64,000 bases of DNA from JALZUR01 sp965205365 (GTDB lineage Bacteria; Bdellovibrionota; Bdellovibrionia; Bdellovibrionales; UBA1609): the NCBI GenBank assembly GCA_965205365.1, contig CBDBGT010000010.1, forward strand, positions 248,001 to 312,000, in the 5' to 3' direction. Below are positions 9,007 to 16,964 of this stretch, in pieces. Both the position numbers and the translations under genes were made by a program. Numbering within the stretch: the stretch's first letter is position 1; each line of letters begins with the position of its first letter. Below the pieces are notes generated by a model, which made no database searches, was not told the DNA's origin, and saw only the letters and a program-made list of their open reading frames with translations.

Positions 9007-10437
9007 CTAATCTGCTGAAGCTTTTGTCTCATCAGTCTTTACATCTAAACCTGCAAGCTGCTCTTTTAATCTCTCATCTGCTAAGGATTTAGCATCTTTT
9101 CCAGCCACATTAGAGGCTTTTGTCCCAGCATCAGATTTACTTACAACTTCTTTAGGTTTATTTTCTTCGTCAATTTTATACTGCTCATATGCAATATTAG
9201 CTTTACGAACAAGCTCTACTGCATGCTCTTTTTCTTCATAACCTGGAACTTGCATCAAATGCTCAGGAGCTGATTGAGAAAGTAGTTCTAATGAGCCAAA
9301 ACCTGACTGAAATAAAGAATGGGCCATTGTTTCAGACATTCCTTCAATTTTCATAAGATTAAAAATAGCTTCTGTTGTTCTAGCTCCGGCATCTGATTCA
9401 GATATAATGTCTAGCTTCCAACCTGTAAGCTTTGAAGCAAGCCTTACATTTTGCCCTCTACGCCCAATGGCTAAGCTCAATTGATCATCAGGAACCACAA
9501 CTTCCATTTCATTATTTTCTTCATCCATAAAAACTTTAGAAATTTCAGCTGGCTGCAAAGCATTACAAACAAATAACGCAACATCTTCTTCATAGGGAAT
9601 AATATCAATTTTTTCACCTGAAAGTTCTTGAACAACGTTTTGAACTCTACTTCCTTTTACTCCAACACAAGCTCCAACAGGATCTACTGTTGGGTCTGTA
9701 GCACGAACAGCCATTTTTGCTCTTTGCCCTGGCTCACGAGCTGCAGTTACTAGTTCAATTATTCCGTCTTCAATTTCTGGCACTTCATTTTCAAAAAGCT
9801 TCATAAGGTACCTAGAACTCGCTCTAGACATGACTATCTGTGGGCCTCGTGTAGTCTGCCTTACTTCAGCAATATAACCTTGAATTCTATCACCTGGTTT
9901 ATACGCCTCTCCTGGAATCTGCTCTTTATAGGGAATGTATGCTTCTGTTTTTCCTAAATCCACAACTATAGCCCCTCTTTCAACTCTTCTTGCAATGCCT
10001 GAAGCTATTTCACCTTGTCTTTGCTCAAACTCTGTAAAAATAATGTCTCTTTCAGCATCTCGTACATTTTGTGTGATAATCTGCCTTGCAAGCTGAGCTG
10101 AAATTCTTCCTAGGTCACTTATATCAAGCTTAATACCAATGGCATCATTGAGTTGAGCCTCTGGATCCAACTCTAAAGCTTCTGTTTTTTTAATTTCAAC
10201 TTCATCATCAATAAAATCTTTATCTTCCACCACTTCTTTAAATTGATACAACTCCACTTCACCAGAGGCATCATTATATTGAGCCTCAATTTCGCGATAA
10301 GTACCATATTTCTTTCTAGCTGCGGCCAGAAGGCCTTGCTGCACAGCATTAATTACTACATTTTTATTAATACCCTTATCTTTACCTAAAGTATCTATAA
10401 TTCTACTAATATCTGAAAAAATATTATCTGCAGCCAT
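9007..10437 (-). CDS. nusA: transcription elongation/termination factor NusA
   Basis: NusA binds RNA polymerase and modulates pausing, termination and antitermination. The 476 residues hold the N-terminal polymerase-binding domain, an S1 domain (RRVERGAIVVDLGKTEAYIP region, about 130-200) and two KH domains (VGACVGVKGSRVQNVVQEL and LAIGRRGQNVRLASKLTGW). One helix-hairpin-helix acidic module follows (about 360-430), then a charged, disordered tail. Typical single-HhH form. It follows rimP by 18 bp. Confidence 0.95.
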   Translation of the reverse strand: MAADNIFSDISRIIDTLGKDKGINKNVVINAVQQGLLAAARKKYGTYREIEAQYNDASGEVELYQFKEVVEDKDFIDDEVEIKKTEALELDPEAQLNDAIGIKLDISDLGRISAQLARQIITQNVRDAERDIIFTEFEQRQGEIASGIARRVERGAIVVDLGKTEAYIPYKEQIPGEAYKPGDRIQGYIAEVRQTTRGPQIVMSRASSRYLMKLFENEVPEIEDGIIELVTAAREPGQRAKMAVRATDPTVDPVGACVGVKGSRVQNVVQELSGEKIDIIPYEEDVALFVCNALQPAEISKVFMDEENNEMEVVVPDDQLSLAIGRRGQNVRLASKLTGWKLDIISESDAGARTTEAIFNLMKIEGMSETMAHSLFQSGFGSLELLSQSAPEHLMQVPGYEEKEHAVELVRKANIAYEQYKIDEENKPKEVVSKSDAGTKASNVAGKDAKSLADERLKEQLAGLDVKTDETKASAD

Positions 10438-10455
10438 AACTTGACCCTTCCTTTT

Positions 10456-10935
10456 TTAAAACATTAAATTAAAATCAAAAACAACATTGCATTTATGAAC
10501 ATCCCCATAAGAGCATTCTACAAGGCTTTTATTTGATTCCACTTTAAATGAACTCTCACCAACTTCTTTTAACGTACCTTTTAATTGCTTTACACCTAAA
10601 AGCTTAGCAGTTTCCGTGGAAGCTTTAATTATAATAGAAATTTCTTTGTTCATTTGGCTTTCATAATGCCATTTTTGTGTAAGCTTTCTCTCTAACCCAG
10701 GACTAGAAACCTCTAAACTATATTTATTTTCAATAGGATCTTCAACATCTAATAAAAAATTTACTCCCACAGAAACCTTTGCACAATCGTCTAAGCTCAC
10801 TCCACCTTCTTTATCAACATAGATTCTAACAACTTTTTTACCCAGTAAATACTCTACATCATAAAGGGTAAAACCTTCTCTTTGACACACCTCTGTTGCC
10901 AAACCTTCTATCTTAGCCTCTATCCCTTGCTCCAA
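10456..10935 (-). CDS. rimP: ribosome maturation factor RimP
   Basis: RimP assists 30S assembly. The sequence shows the family N-domain (GFTLYDVEYLLGKKVVRIYVD) and the signature YSLEVSSPGLERKL. There is no ATG. The frame stays open to a TTG at 10968, but that codon sits against the T-run of a hairpin. A Shine-Dalgarno AAAGGA at 10950-10945 is 9 nt before a TTG at 10935 and only 3 nt before one at 10941. I therefore choose 10935, with 10941 possible. It is the first gene of the nusA-infB operon. Confidence 0.88.
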   Translation of the reverse strand: MEQGIEAKIEGLATEVCQREGFTLYDVEYLLGKKVVRIYVDKEGGVSLDDCAKVSVGVNFLLDVEDPIENKYSLEVSSPGLERKLTQKWHYESQMNKEISIIIKASTETAKLLGVKQLKGTLKEVGESSFKVESNKSLVECSYGDVHKCNVVFDFNLMF

Positions 10936-10966
10936 AATCAAATATCCTTTAACCCTAGTTGTGCAC

Positions 10967-10995
10967 AAAAAAAGGGCTCCTGTACAGGCGCCCTT
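10967..10995 (-). terminator. hairpin plus T-run in front of rimP (terminator or attenuator)
   Basis: On the minus strand a near-perfect palindrome (arms AAGGGC/GCCCTT around CCTGTACAGG, with one mismatch pair) is followed by seven T residues. This is the layout of an intrinsic terminator. It ends only about 20 nt before the rimP Shine-Dalgarno, so it either terminates the upstream outer-membrane protein transcript or attenuates a promoter located just upstream of it. Confidence 0.7.
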
Positions 10996-11041
10996 AAAGT
11001 TAAATCCTTTAATTACCCAATCTACTTATCAAGGTTTTCAC

Positions 11042-11050
11042 CTTATAGCA
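11042..11050 (-). promoter_or_regulatory. candidate extended -10 promoter for rimP-nusA-infB
   Basis: The minus strand reads TGCTATAAG, an extended -10 pattern (TGn plus a TATAAT-like hexamer). A TTGATA about 20 bp upstream is a poorly spaced -35. A start near 11035 would place the hairpin at 10972-10995 inside the rimP leader. The same TGCTATAAG word precedes the exported-protein gene at 32520. No experimental support. Confidence 0.4.
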
Positions 11051-11214
11051 AGGACTCAGCTTTTAATTATCAAAATGATTTAGTCTGTCATTATTTTGAT
11101 AAAGCACTAATGCTTTTAATTTATTATCTTCTCACTAAAACACGAAAGGCTTTTACACTTAACTTAAAAAAAGCAGTTACAAGAAAGGGTACCCCGAGGA
11201 AGGATCTTTAATTA

Positions 11215-12384
11215 TTAGAAATTAAACTTAAGACCCACACCAGCAACATAATAATTAGCCGTCTCAACTCTTTCTACTACTTGTAAGTTTGTACTCCCAA
11301 TATCATTTAACAAATTAGAGTAGTAATCAAAGGAAGCTGTAAGCATAATATTTGTATCAATTTCAACATCAACTCCAAGACCCAACAAACCATCAATTGT
11401 ATTTGATCTAAAAGCCTGAATTCCAGGAATATCTGAAGACTCTGAATGCCTTCTCACATAAGAAAGACCACCTCTTAAACTTCCTAAAACCCGATTAGCG
11501 TTGATCAGTTTAAAGCCTAACAGACCTGAAAAGTTGTACTGCTTAAGGCTTCTAGCCTGGGAATATAAATAGCGATTATTAAAATCATAGGTTTCAACAC
11601 TATACGCACCAGGATCATCGATTTCATAAGAAGTCTTGTATAAACCAGCCTCAATAGTCCAACGATCATCAATATGTTTTCCAACTGAAAAGCCCCAACT
11701 AGCATCTCCTATTGGAGTTCTTGCATTGCGTGCTGCAGAGTATTTACCCATTCCAAGCTGACCTTTTAAGTAATAAGGTCTTAAAGAGTAAGCGTTAGAT
11801 AGACGTGCTTTTGATACATTGTACAACGCTGAAGCATCTGGGGCTATAGCTGCTACCCTTTTAGCCTCAGTAACTGGAGCATTGATTACTGTTATAGCTT
11901 TCTCAGTTCTTTTCACTGGAGAGTAACTTGTCTCAGACTCATAATCTGATTCTGAAAAATCAAACTCTGAATCATAGTCTTTGTTTATTTCCTCATACCT
12001 TCTCTTATTATATTGTCTTACTTTAAAAAGTCTTCTTAGTCTTGATTTTTCATCTTCGATTCTAGAAGTTTCAAGTCTTTCCATTAAAACTTGTTCATTT
12101 TCTGCTTCTTTATCTATACGACTTTCTCTTAAAGCTTCTAAAGACTCGCCATTTCCCCAACCAGATCTAGCCTTATACCTTTGATTTGAAGAGTTTAAAG
12201 ATTTAGTTTTCTGATCTTGGCTCTGACTAGGTGTATGATTTAAAATCACAACTTGAGACGGGGAATTTTCACTTGATCCGCTTCCCACATTTTCAAGCCC
12301 TTTAAGCTCAGTCAAACTATCTGCATATGTACAAAAAAATACTGAACCCGTACCTACAATAAATGAAACTATATATTTACCCAT
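11215..12384 (-). CDS. outer-membrane beta-barrel protein
   Basis: This 389-residue exported protein begins with a signal peptide (MGKYIVSFIVGTGSVFFCTYA). A polar, Ser/Glu/Arg-rich segment of about 160 residues follows, probably disordered or coiled. The C-terminal 190 residues alternate in the manner of an eight-stranded barrel and end in VAGVGLKFNF, with the terminal Phe required for barrel insertion. A GGAG Shine-Dalgarno precedes the ATG. The long charged N-terminal domain in front of the barrel is unusual for OmpA/OmpW-like proteins and suggests a periplasmic region. Function unknown. Confidence 0.75.
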   Translation of the reverse strand: MGKYIVSFIVGTGSVFFCTYADSLTELKGLENVGSGSSENSPSQVVILNHTPSQSQDQKTKSLNSSNQRYKARSGWGNGESLEALRESRIDKEAENEQVLMERLETSRIEDEKSRLRRLFKVRQYNKRRYEEINKDYDSEFDFSESDYESETSYSPVKRTEKAITVINAPVTEAKRVAAIAPDASALYNVSKARLSNAYSLRPYYLKGQLGMGKYSAARNARTPIGDASWGFSVGKHIDDRWTIEAGLYKTSYEIDDPGAYSVETYDFNNRYLYSQARSLKQYNFSGLLGFKLINANRVLGSLRGGLSYVRRHSESSDIPGIQAFRSNTIDGLLGLGVDVEIDTNIMLTASFDYYSNLLNDIGSTNLQVVERVETANYYVAGVGLKFNF

Positions 12385-12612
12385 TCTTAACTCCTAGTTT
12401 TTATACACTCAAAATATAAATACAGTACTAAACAAGAAATAGCACCTAACTAATGACAATTATGAGCATGTCATGAAAATTTTACTAAATTGTTTAATTT
12501 TTTATCACCACCACCCCTCTTTCCTTAATTTGTTGCCACTAGGCTAAGTAGTTAAAATCGTTAAGAGCGTATTTATAATCTAAATATCCACATTTTTGTA
12601 AAATTTTCATGC
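12385..12612. other. intergenic, no gene seen
   Basis: This AT-rich spacer lies between the outer-membrane protein start and the IS nest. It must carry the promoter of the minus-strand outer-membrane protein, but I cannot single out convincing -35/-10 boxes. Confidence 0.4.
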
Positions 12613-12806
12613 TTATCCGGCTGTTGCACATATAAGATTAGGTTTAGCCAATGAACAAGCAGTGAGTGCACCATCAAATAACTTTGAGACATCATGGCGG
12701 CGGTTAAATCTATAGGTGTATTCTGCTAAAATAAAGGTCTAAATATTTACTTCTAACACCATGGTGAGTCCCTAATATCCAAGATTTTGCATTTAATATA
12801 AATTTA
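12613..12806 (-). pseudogene. 3' part of a dead IS1595-family transposase
   Basis: Minus-strand translation gives WILGTHHGVRSKYLDLYF, then after a -1 shift AEYTYRFNRRHDVSKLF and a stop at 12613. GTHHGV and EYxYRFNRR are hallmark C-terminal IS1595 (ISXO2-type DDE) motifs. The fragment is interrupted at 12806 by the IS at 12807-13558. Its frame continues across that IS into 13559-13620 and then, past the IS982 nest, into 15670-15886. It is therefore one old transposase cut by later insertions. Confidence 0.7.
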
Positions 12807-13558
12807 GGTTCATGGGTAGTTAAGAGGGTTACGACGCAGCATAGAAAGAATTAATCTATAGAGGTCTTCATTTCTGTGATTGAACCTAAACTCACACTCC
12901 TTTAAATGCAAATAAAAAGTATTCTTATGCATTCCTCTAAATTTAGAAAGTCTTACTTTGGCTAAGCCCCAAAAATTCTCTATTCCATTAATATGGTTTT
13001 TAACTTTTCCTTCAGCTTTTGAAAATTCATTTTTTCCATGATGAACTCTGTAGTGTTTTTTATAACCCATATCCACAAGACCATCATACGTCCTAAAGCC
13101 ATCTGTATAAACTGTAGACTCCTTGCTTATTTTAGCCCGTATAAGAGGGAGAATCTCGTTTTTAGAGCAGTTTTTAATAATCTGAGTATAAACCTTACCA
13201 TTTCTTTTTTTAAGCCCAAAGACAATGGTTTTACCTCTAGCTCCTCTTCCGCGAAGACCTCTAACTCTCCTTGCTCCAAAATAACTTTCATCCAGTTCTA
13301 TTTCACCAGAGTCAAAAAGGCTTTCTTGTTCGCATTGCTCAACTATTTTTGATCGTACTTTTTTTAAAATATTTCCTATAGTTTTTCTGTTAAGCTTTGT
13401 TAATTCTGAAATCTGTTGAGTTGTTAAATCACTGGCAAAAAGCTTGATAATCTCCCTGAATTTAGCCTCTGAAATTCTTGAACGAACAAAATACCTATTT
13501 TTCACAGTGATAATAATAAGTTAACTCCCTTCAAAGTCAACTTAACTACCCATGAACC
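12807..13558 (-). mobile_element. IS1595-family element, IS1016-like, complete
   Basis: A 752-bp element bounded by perfect inverted repeats beginning GGTTCATGGGTAGTTAAG. Both flanks carry the 8-bp direct repeat TAAATTTA (12799-12806 and 13559-13566), the target length expected for the IS1595 family. The single transposase ORF is intact and its stop codon lies inside the left inverted repeat. It sits in the dead IS1595 transposase. Confidence 0.88.
12810..13505 (-). CDS. IS1595-family (IS1016-like) transposase
   Basis: This 231-residue transposase has an N-terminal helix-turn-helix-like segment (LTTQQISELTKLNRKTI). The DDE domain carries the motifs GEIELDESYFGARR, VYTDGFRTYDGL and GIENFWGLAKVRL. 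The length is that of the short IS1016 subgroup, which lacks the zinc-ribbon N-terminus of larger IS1595 members. The ORF is uninterrupted, so the element may be active. Confidence 0.9.
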   Translation of the reverse strand: MKNRYFVRSRISEAKFREIIKLFASDLTTQQISELTKLNRKTIGNILKKVRSKIVEQCEQESLFDSGEIELDESYFGARRVRGLRGRGARGKTIVFGLKKRNGKVYTQIIKNCSKNEILPLIRAKISKESTVYTDGFRTYDGLVDMGYKKHYRVHHGKNEFSKAEGKVKNHINGIENFWGLAKVRLSKFRGMHKNTFYLHLKECEFRFNHRNEDLYRLILSMLRRNPLNYP

Positions 13559-13620
13559 TAAATTTATAAACCCATGGTTGCCAGCTGTCTAATATTTTTT
13601 GATCCCCATGGATATATTTA
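13559..13620 (-). pseudogene. middle fragment of the dead IS1595 transposase
   Basis: This short segment lies between the IS1016-like element and the outer IS982 copy. On the minus strand it reads YIHGDQKILDSWQPWVYKF in frame with the fragment at 15670-15886 on one side. After removing the IS and one target copy, it is in frame with the fragment at 12613-12806 on the other side. Confidence 0.6.
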
Positions 13621-13786
13621 ACCCGAGTTCGAACTTTTTTCAGGACCTAAGTGCTGGATAAATAAAAGATCATCCCAGCCTTTTGTAAGATTTAGTTGTT
13701 TTTTACTGATCTGCAAAAAGGAGCCGGGAATGATCGAAGAGAATCAAATTATAGAAGTTTTTACTCTTGTTGACGACTTTATTTTA

Positions 13787-14806
13787 ACCCGAGTTCGAAC
13801 TTTCTAAACCTACTGAAGCAGCCTTTCTTCAAGTACTTGAAGTCTAATAGAGGGTTTTCTTGGACGCAAACAGTACGCCGTTAGTGCCGAAAGTAAATTT
13901 ACCACAAAGTTTTTTGGGCTTCGGTGTCTTGAGTGTTCAAGATGAAATTCCTCCTTTAAAATCCCAAAAGCAGTTTCAACAATGTACCTTTTCCTCAGGA
14001 GTAGTTTATCAAAAAGAGGAACAAACTTATTTTTCATATTGGATTTAAGATTTGTTATGACTTGAACCCCTTTACTCATCAATTTTTCAAATAGCTTTTG
14101 GGATATATATCCTTTGTCTCCAAACAATTTTCCAAAAATATTCTCAGCTAAACCCTCTACAGGCTTTGTATCATGAACATTTCCTGGGGTTATGGTAAAA
14201 CTTAAGAGCTCCCCTTTGTGAGAAATTACTATGTGAACTTTAAAACCAAAGAACCAGCCCATTGTTGATTTCCCACGTTTTGCAAGTCCTTTAAAGGTTT
14301 TGTGACGACCGATTCTTTTGTTATTACAAACAACAATGGGACTGGAGTCTACAACAGATATTCCTGTGCAAATATTTGATTGCATAAGTGAGTGTAAAAA
14401 AATAAGAATTTGAGGTGCTGAAGATTTTTTAAGTTCTACAAACCTATTGTAGGACAAGAGTTTTGGGAAATAAGGTTTTAGAAATTTTTGAACATAACCT
14501 GTATAGAAAGCTTTAAAATTTCTGAAGCCGGAAAATTGGAATAATAAACAGATGGTGATGACTTCAGACTCAGATAACGCAGATGGAAAACCTCTCTTTC
14601 TTTTGCTGGGTATGAGTTTGGACTGTTCTTTGTTTAACCCTAAAATAAAGTCGTCAACAAGAGTAAAAACTTCTATAATTTGATTCTCTTCGATCATTCC
14701 CGGCTCCTTTTTGCAGATCAGTAAAAAACAACTAAATCTTACAAAAGGCTGGGATGATCTTTTATTTATCCAGCACTTAGGTCCTGAAAAAAGTTCGAAC
14801 TCGGGT
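13787..14806 (-). mobile_element. inner IS982-family element, complete
   Basis: A 1020-bp element with ACCC/GGGT ends, inserted in inverted orientation in another copy of itself. It is flanked by the 7-bp direct repeat TATTTTA (13780-13786 and 14807-14813). Both inverted repeats and the transposase frame are intact, so it is the younger copy and probably the mobile one. Confidence 0.92.
13810..14697 (-). CDS. IS982-family transposase
   Basis: This 295-residue protein has the normal IS982 length. The DDE catalytic elements lie in ISVVDSSPIVVCNNKRIGRH, the FGDKGYISQKLFE segment and VETAFGILKEEFHLEHSRHR, the last with the family-typical EHSRHRS ending. A good Shine-Dalgarno (AAAGGAG) lies 8 bp before the ATG. 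The frame is uninterrupted. Confidence 0.93.
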   Translation of the reverse strand: MIEENQIIEVFTLVDDFILGLNKEQSKLIPSKRKRGFPSALSESEVITICLLFQFSGFRNFKAFYTGYVQKFLKPYFPKLLSYNRFVELKKSSAPQILIFLHSLMQSNICTGISVVDSSPIVVCNNKRIGRHKTFKGLAKRGKSTMGWFFGFKVHIVISHKGELLSFTITPGNVHDTKPVEGLAENIFGKLFGDKGYISQKLFEKLMSKGVQVITNLKSNMKNKFVPLFDKLLLRKRYIVETAFGILKEEFHLEHSRHRSPKNFVVNLLSALTAYCLRPRKPSIRLQVLEERLLQ

Positions 14807-15669
14807 TATTTTAGGGTTAAACAAAGAACAGTCCAAACTCATACCCAGCAAAAGAAAGAGAGGTTTTCCTCCTGGGTTATCTGAGTCTGAAGTCATCACC
14901 ATCTGTTTATTATTCCAATTTTCCGGCTTCAGAAATTTTAAAACTTTCTATACAGGTTATGTTCAAAAATTTCTAAAACCTTATTTCCCAAAACTCTTCT
15001 CCTACAATAGGTTTGTGGAACTTAAAAAATCTTTAGCACCTCAAATTCTTATTTTTTTACACTCACTTATGCAATCAAATATTTGCACAGGAATATCTGT
15101 TGTAGACTCCAGTCCCATTGTTGTTTGTAATAACAAAAGAATCGGTCGTCACAAAACCTTTAAAGGACTTTGAAAACGTGGGAAATCAACAATGGGCTGG
15201 TTCTCTTTGGTTTTAAAGTTCACATAGTAATTTCTCACAAAGGGGAGCTCTTAAGTTTTACCATAACCCCAGGAAATGTTCATGATACAAAGCCTGTAGA
15301 GGGTTTAGCTGAGAATATTTTTGGAAAATTGTTTGGAGACAAAGGATATATATCCCAAAAGCTATTTGAAAAATTGATGAGTAAAGGGGTTCAAGTCATA
15401 ACAAATCTTAAATCCAATATGAAAAATAAGTTTGTTCCTCTTTTTGATAAACTACTCCTGAGGAAAAGGTACATTGTTGAAACTGCTTTTGGGATTTTAA
15501 AGGAGGAATTTCATCTTGAACACTCAAGACACCGAAGCCCAAAAAACTTTGTGGTAAATTTACTTTCGGCACTAACGGCGTACTGTTTGCGTCCAAGAAA
15601 ACCCTCTATTAGACTTCAAGTACTTGAAGAAAGGCTGCTTCAGTAGGTTTAGAAAGTTCGAACTCGGGT

Positions 15670-15886
15670 TATTTAAACTCAACTTTCATATTTTCAAGAT
15701 CACCCAGATAGACTCTCGCCCCATGAGACCGAATAGTTGATCCTTTTTTTATCTCTTTATTTATAAGGTTTTAAATATTTTTAGTGGTTTCTTTACCTAC
15801 AAGTACTTTGGCAAAATCAGCCGTTAGTTTTAAGCTTTCCTTTTTTGTCTTTATATTCACGAGTTTCAACACCAATAATAACTTTT
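15670..15886 (-). pseudogene. central part of the dead IS1595 transposase
   Basis: Minus-strand reading gives KVIIGVETREYKDKKGKLK, then after a frameshift ADFAKVLVGKETTKNI, a stop, and KGSTIRSHGARVYLGDLEN. The KGST(I)xxDGxxxY pattern is the second catalytic region of IS1595 transposases, here with Asp changed to His. It continues in frame, past the IS982 nest, into 13559-13620. The N-terminal part was not found in the window. Confidence 0.6.
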
Positions 15887-16865
15887 CCTGGGTATGCACT
15901 TGACTGGCCCTATTGTTTTCTAGGGATAATTTCCTGATATGGAGCTGGCTGAACAAGAATTGAGTTTTCAAGAACTCGCTGGAATAAAAGACCTCGAGAC
16001 TTCGAAGTTCTTCTGTTAAATCTGAAAATAAACTCTTCAAAATAGTTATCTATATGTTTAGGGTTTAGACTTCCATGAAGTGTTCCCTGCAGCCATATTT
16101 TCAGAAGAGCAGTTACAACATTAATTCTTGGAAGAAGTTCATCCGGGTCTACTGAATTTGAAGATCAAGGTGAGTGCTTATATCCTAAGCTTGAAATGGC
16201 GTTGTAACTTGGCCAGCCGTCTGTGTGTATTGTGGATCCTTGAGCAATATTATCCAGAATAAAGAGTTCTAAAGTTGCCGCTAAAGCATCTGGAATTCTT
16301 TGCATTCGAATTCTACCAGTACGTTTTTTACCAGAACATTCCCCAGTAATTACAACGAGTTTCTTCCCTTTGCCGCGCTTTCCAGAGCGGGCGCCTCCAA
16401 CAAAAGCTTCATCAATTTCAACCTCTCCTTGGAGAAGGCTTTGATTTTCACGGACCATAGCAGTTCAAATTTTATGAAGAAGTAGCCATGCACTAGGATA
16501 ACTACCTAGACCAGTATTCTTTTGAAGATTCAAAGCACTGGTGCCAGTTTTTTGTGAAGTGAACCACCAAATTGCATAGAAACAAGTTTTTAAGGGAAGC
16601 CTCCTTCATTGAAAAATAGTTTCTTTTTTTACTGAGTTTTTGAATCTACAAAATTGGCAGCAGCGAAGGCCTGATGACATTTTCCAAAAATCATCATAAC
16701 CACAGGCCTGGCAGTGAAAGCCTTTACCCCAACGGACCTCTTCTAAAAAGTTTAAGCAATCATCCTCACTAGTGAAGATCTTATCAAATTCTTAAAGGTT
16801 TTTAGGAAATCTCAAGTCTCATATATTAGATTTGAACTCCAGGGCCAGTCAAGTGCATACCCAGG
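15887..16865 (-). mobile_element. decayed IS1595-family element
   Basis: A perfect 25-bp inverted repeat, beginning CCTGGGTATGCACTTGACTG at 15887 and mirrored at 16841-16865, bounds 979 bp that encode a zinc-ribbon IS1595 transposase relic. I see no matching 8-bp target repeat outside the ends, so a flank was probably lost or rearranged. Confidence 0.75.
15912..16790 (-). pseudogene. IS1595-family transposase relic
   Basis: The minus strand shows an N-terminal zinc ribbon (CQACGYDDFWKMSSGLRCCQFC). The DDE segment GEVEIDEAFVGGARSGKRGK, GRIRMQRIPDALA and GSTIHTDGWPSYNAI follows, then the C-terminal NYFEEFIFRFNRR. At least three in-frame stops split it (after ETIFQ, after LLHKI and after GYKHSP); the longest open piece is 16165-16458. 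It differs from both other IS1595 sequences in this nest. Confidence 0.8.
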
Positions 16866-16964
16866 TAAGAAAATATCAATAAATTTAGGGGTTAAAATAT
16901 AAACCATCAAATATTAGTAATTATAATTCTAGTGGTGGGAGAAAATAAATCTAAGCCTTACAGG

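Larger units (their letters stand above)
13730..15646 (+). pseudogene. IS982-family transposase, interrupted and decayed
   Basis: The ATG at 13730 (Shine-Dalgarno AAAGGAG) starts MIEENQIIEVFTLVDDFIL. It is cut after codon 19 by the inner IS982 copy at 13787 and resumes at 14814. Compared with the intact inner copy, it also has a TGA at a Gly-Leu-Ala position (near 15169), a 2-bp insertion near 15202 (GGTTCTCTTTGG for GGTTCTTTGG) and several missense changes. The open frame 15170-15646 is its C-terminal half. It was dead or decaying independently of the insertion. Confidence 0.85.
13621..15669 (+). mobile_element. outer IS982-family element, split by a second copy
   Basis: The ends read ACCCGAGTTCGAAC and its inverse, and the flanks carry the 6-bp direct repeat TATTTA (13615-13620 and 15670-15675). 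Without the inserted copy and one 7-bp target repeat the element is about 1.02 kb, the normal IS982 size. The transposase lies on the plus strand, opposite to the inserted copy. It is inserted in the dead IS1595 transposase. Confidence 0.85.

Noticed and set aside
10882..11211. 109-codon plus-strand ORF opposite the rimP leader
   Set aside because: It overlaps rimP and its hairpin, has no ribosome site and low-complexity composition. It is a shadow ORF.
15771..16040. 89-codon minus-strand ORF
   Set aside because: It runs from the decayed IS1595 element into the older IS1595 relic across the inverted repeat, in a mixed frame. It is a chance frame, not a gene.
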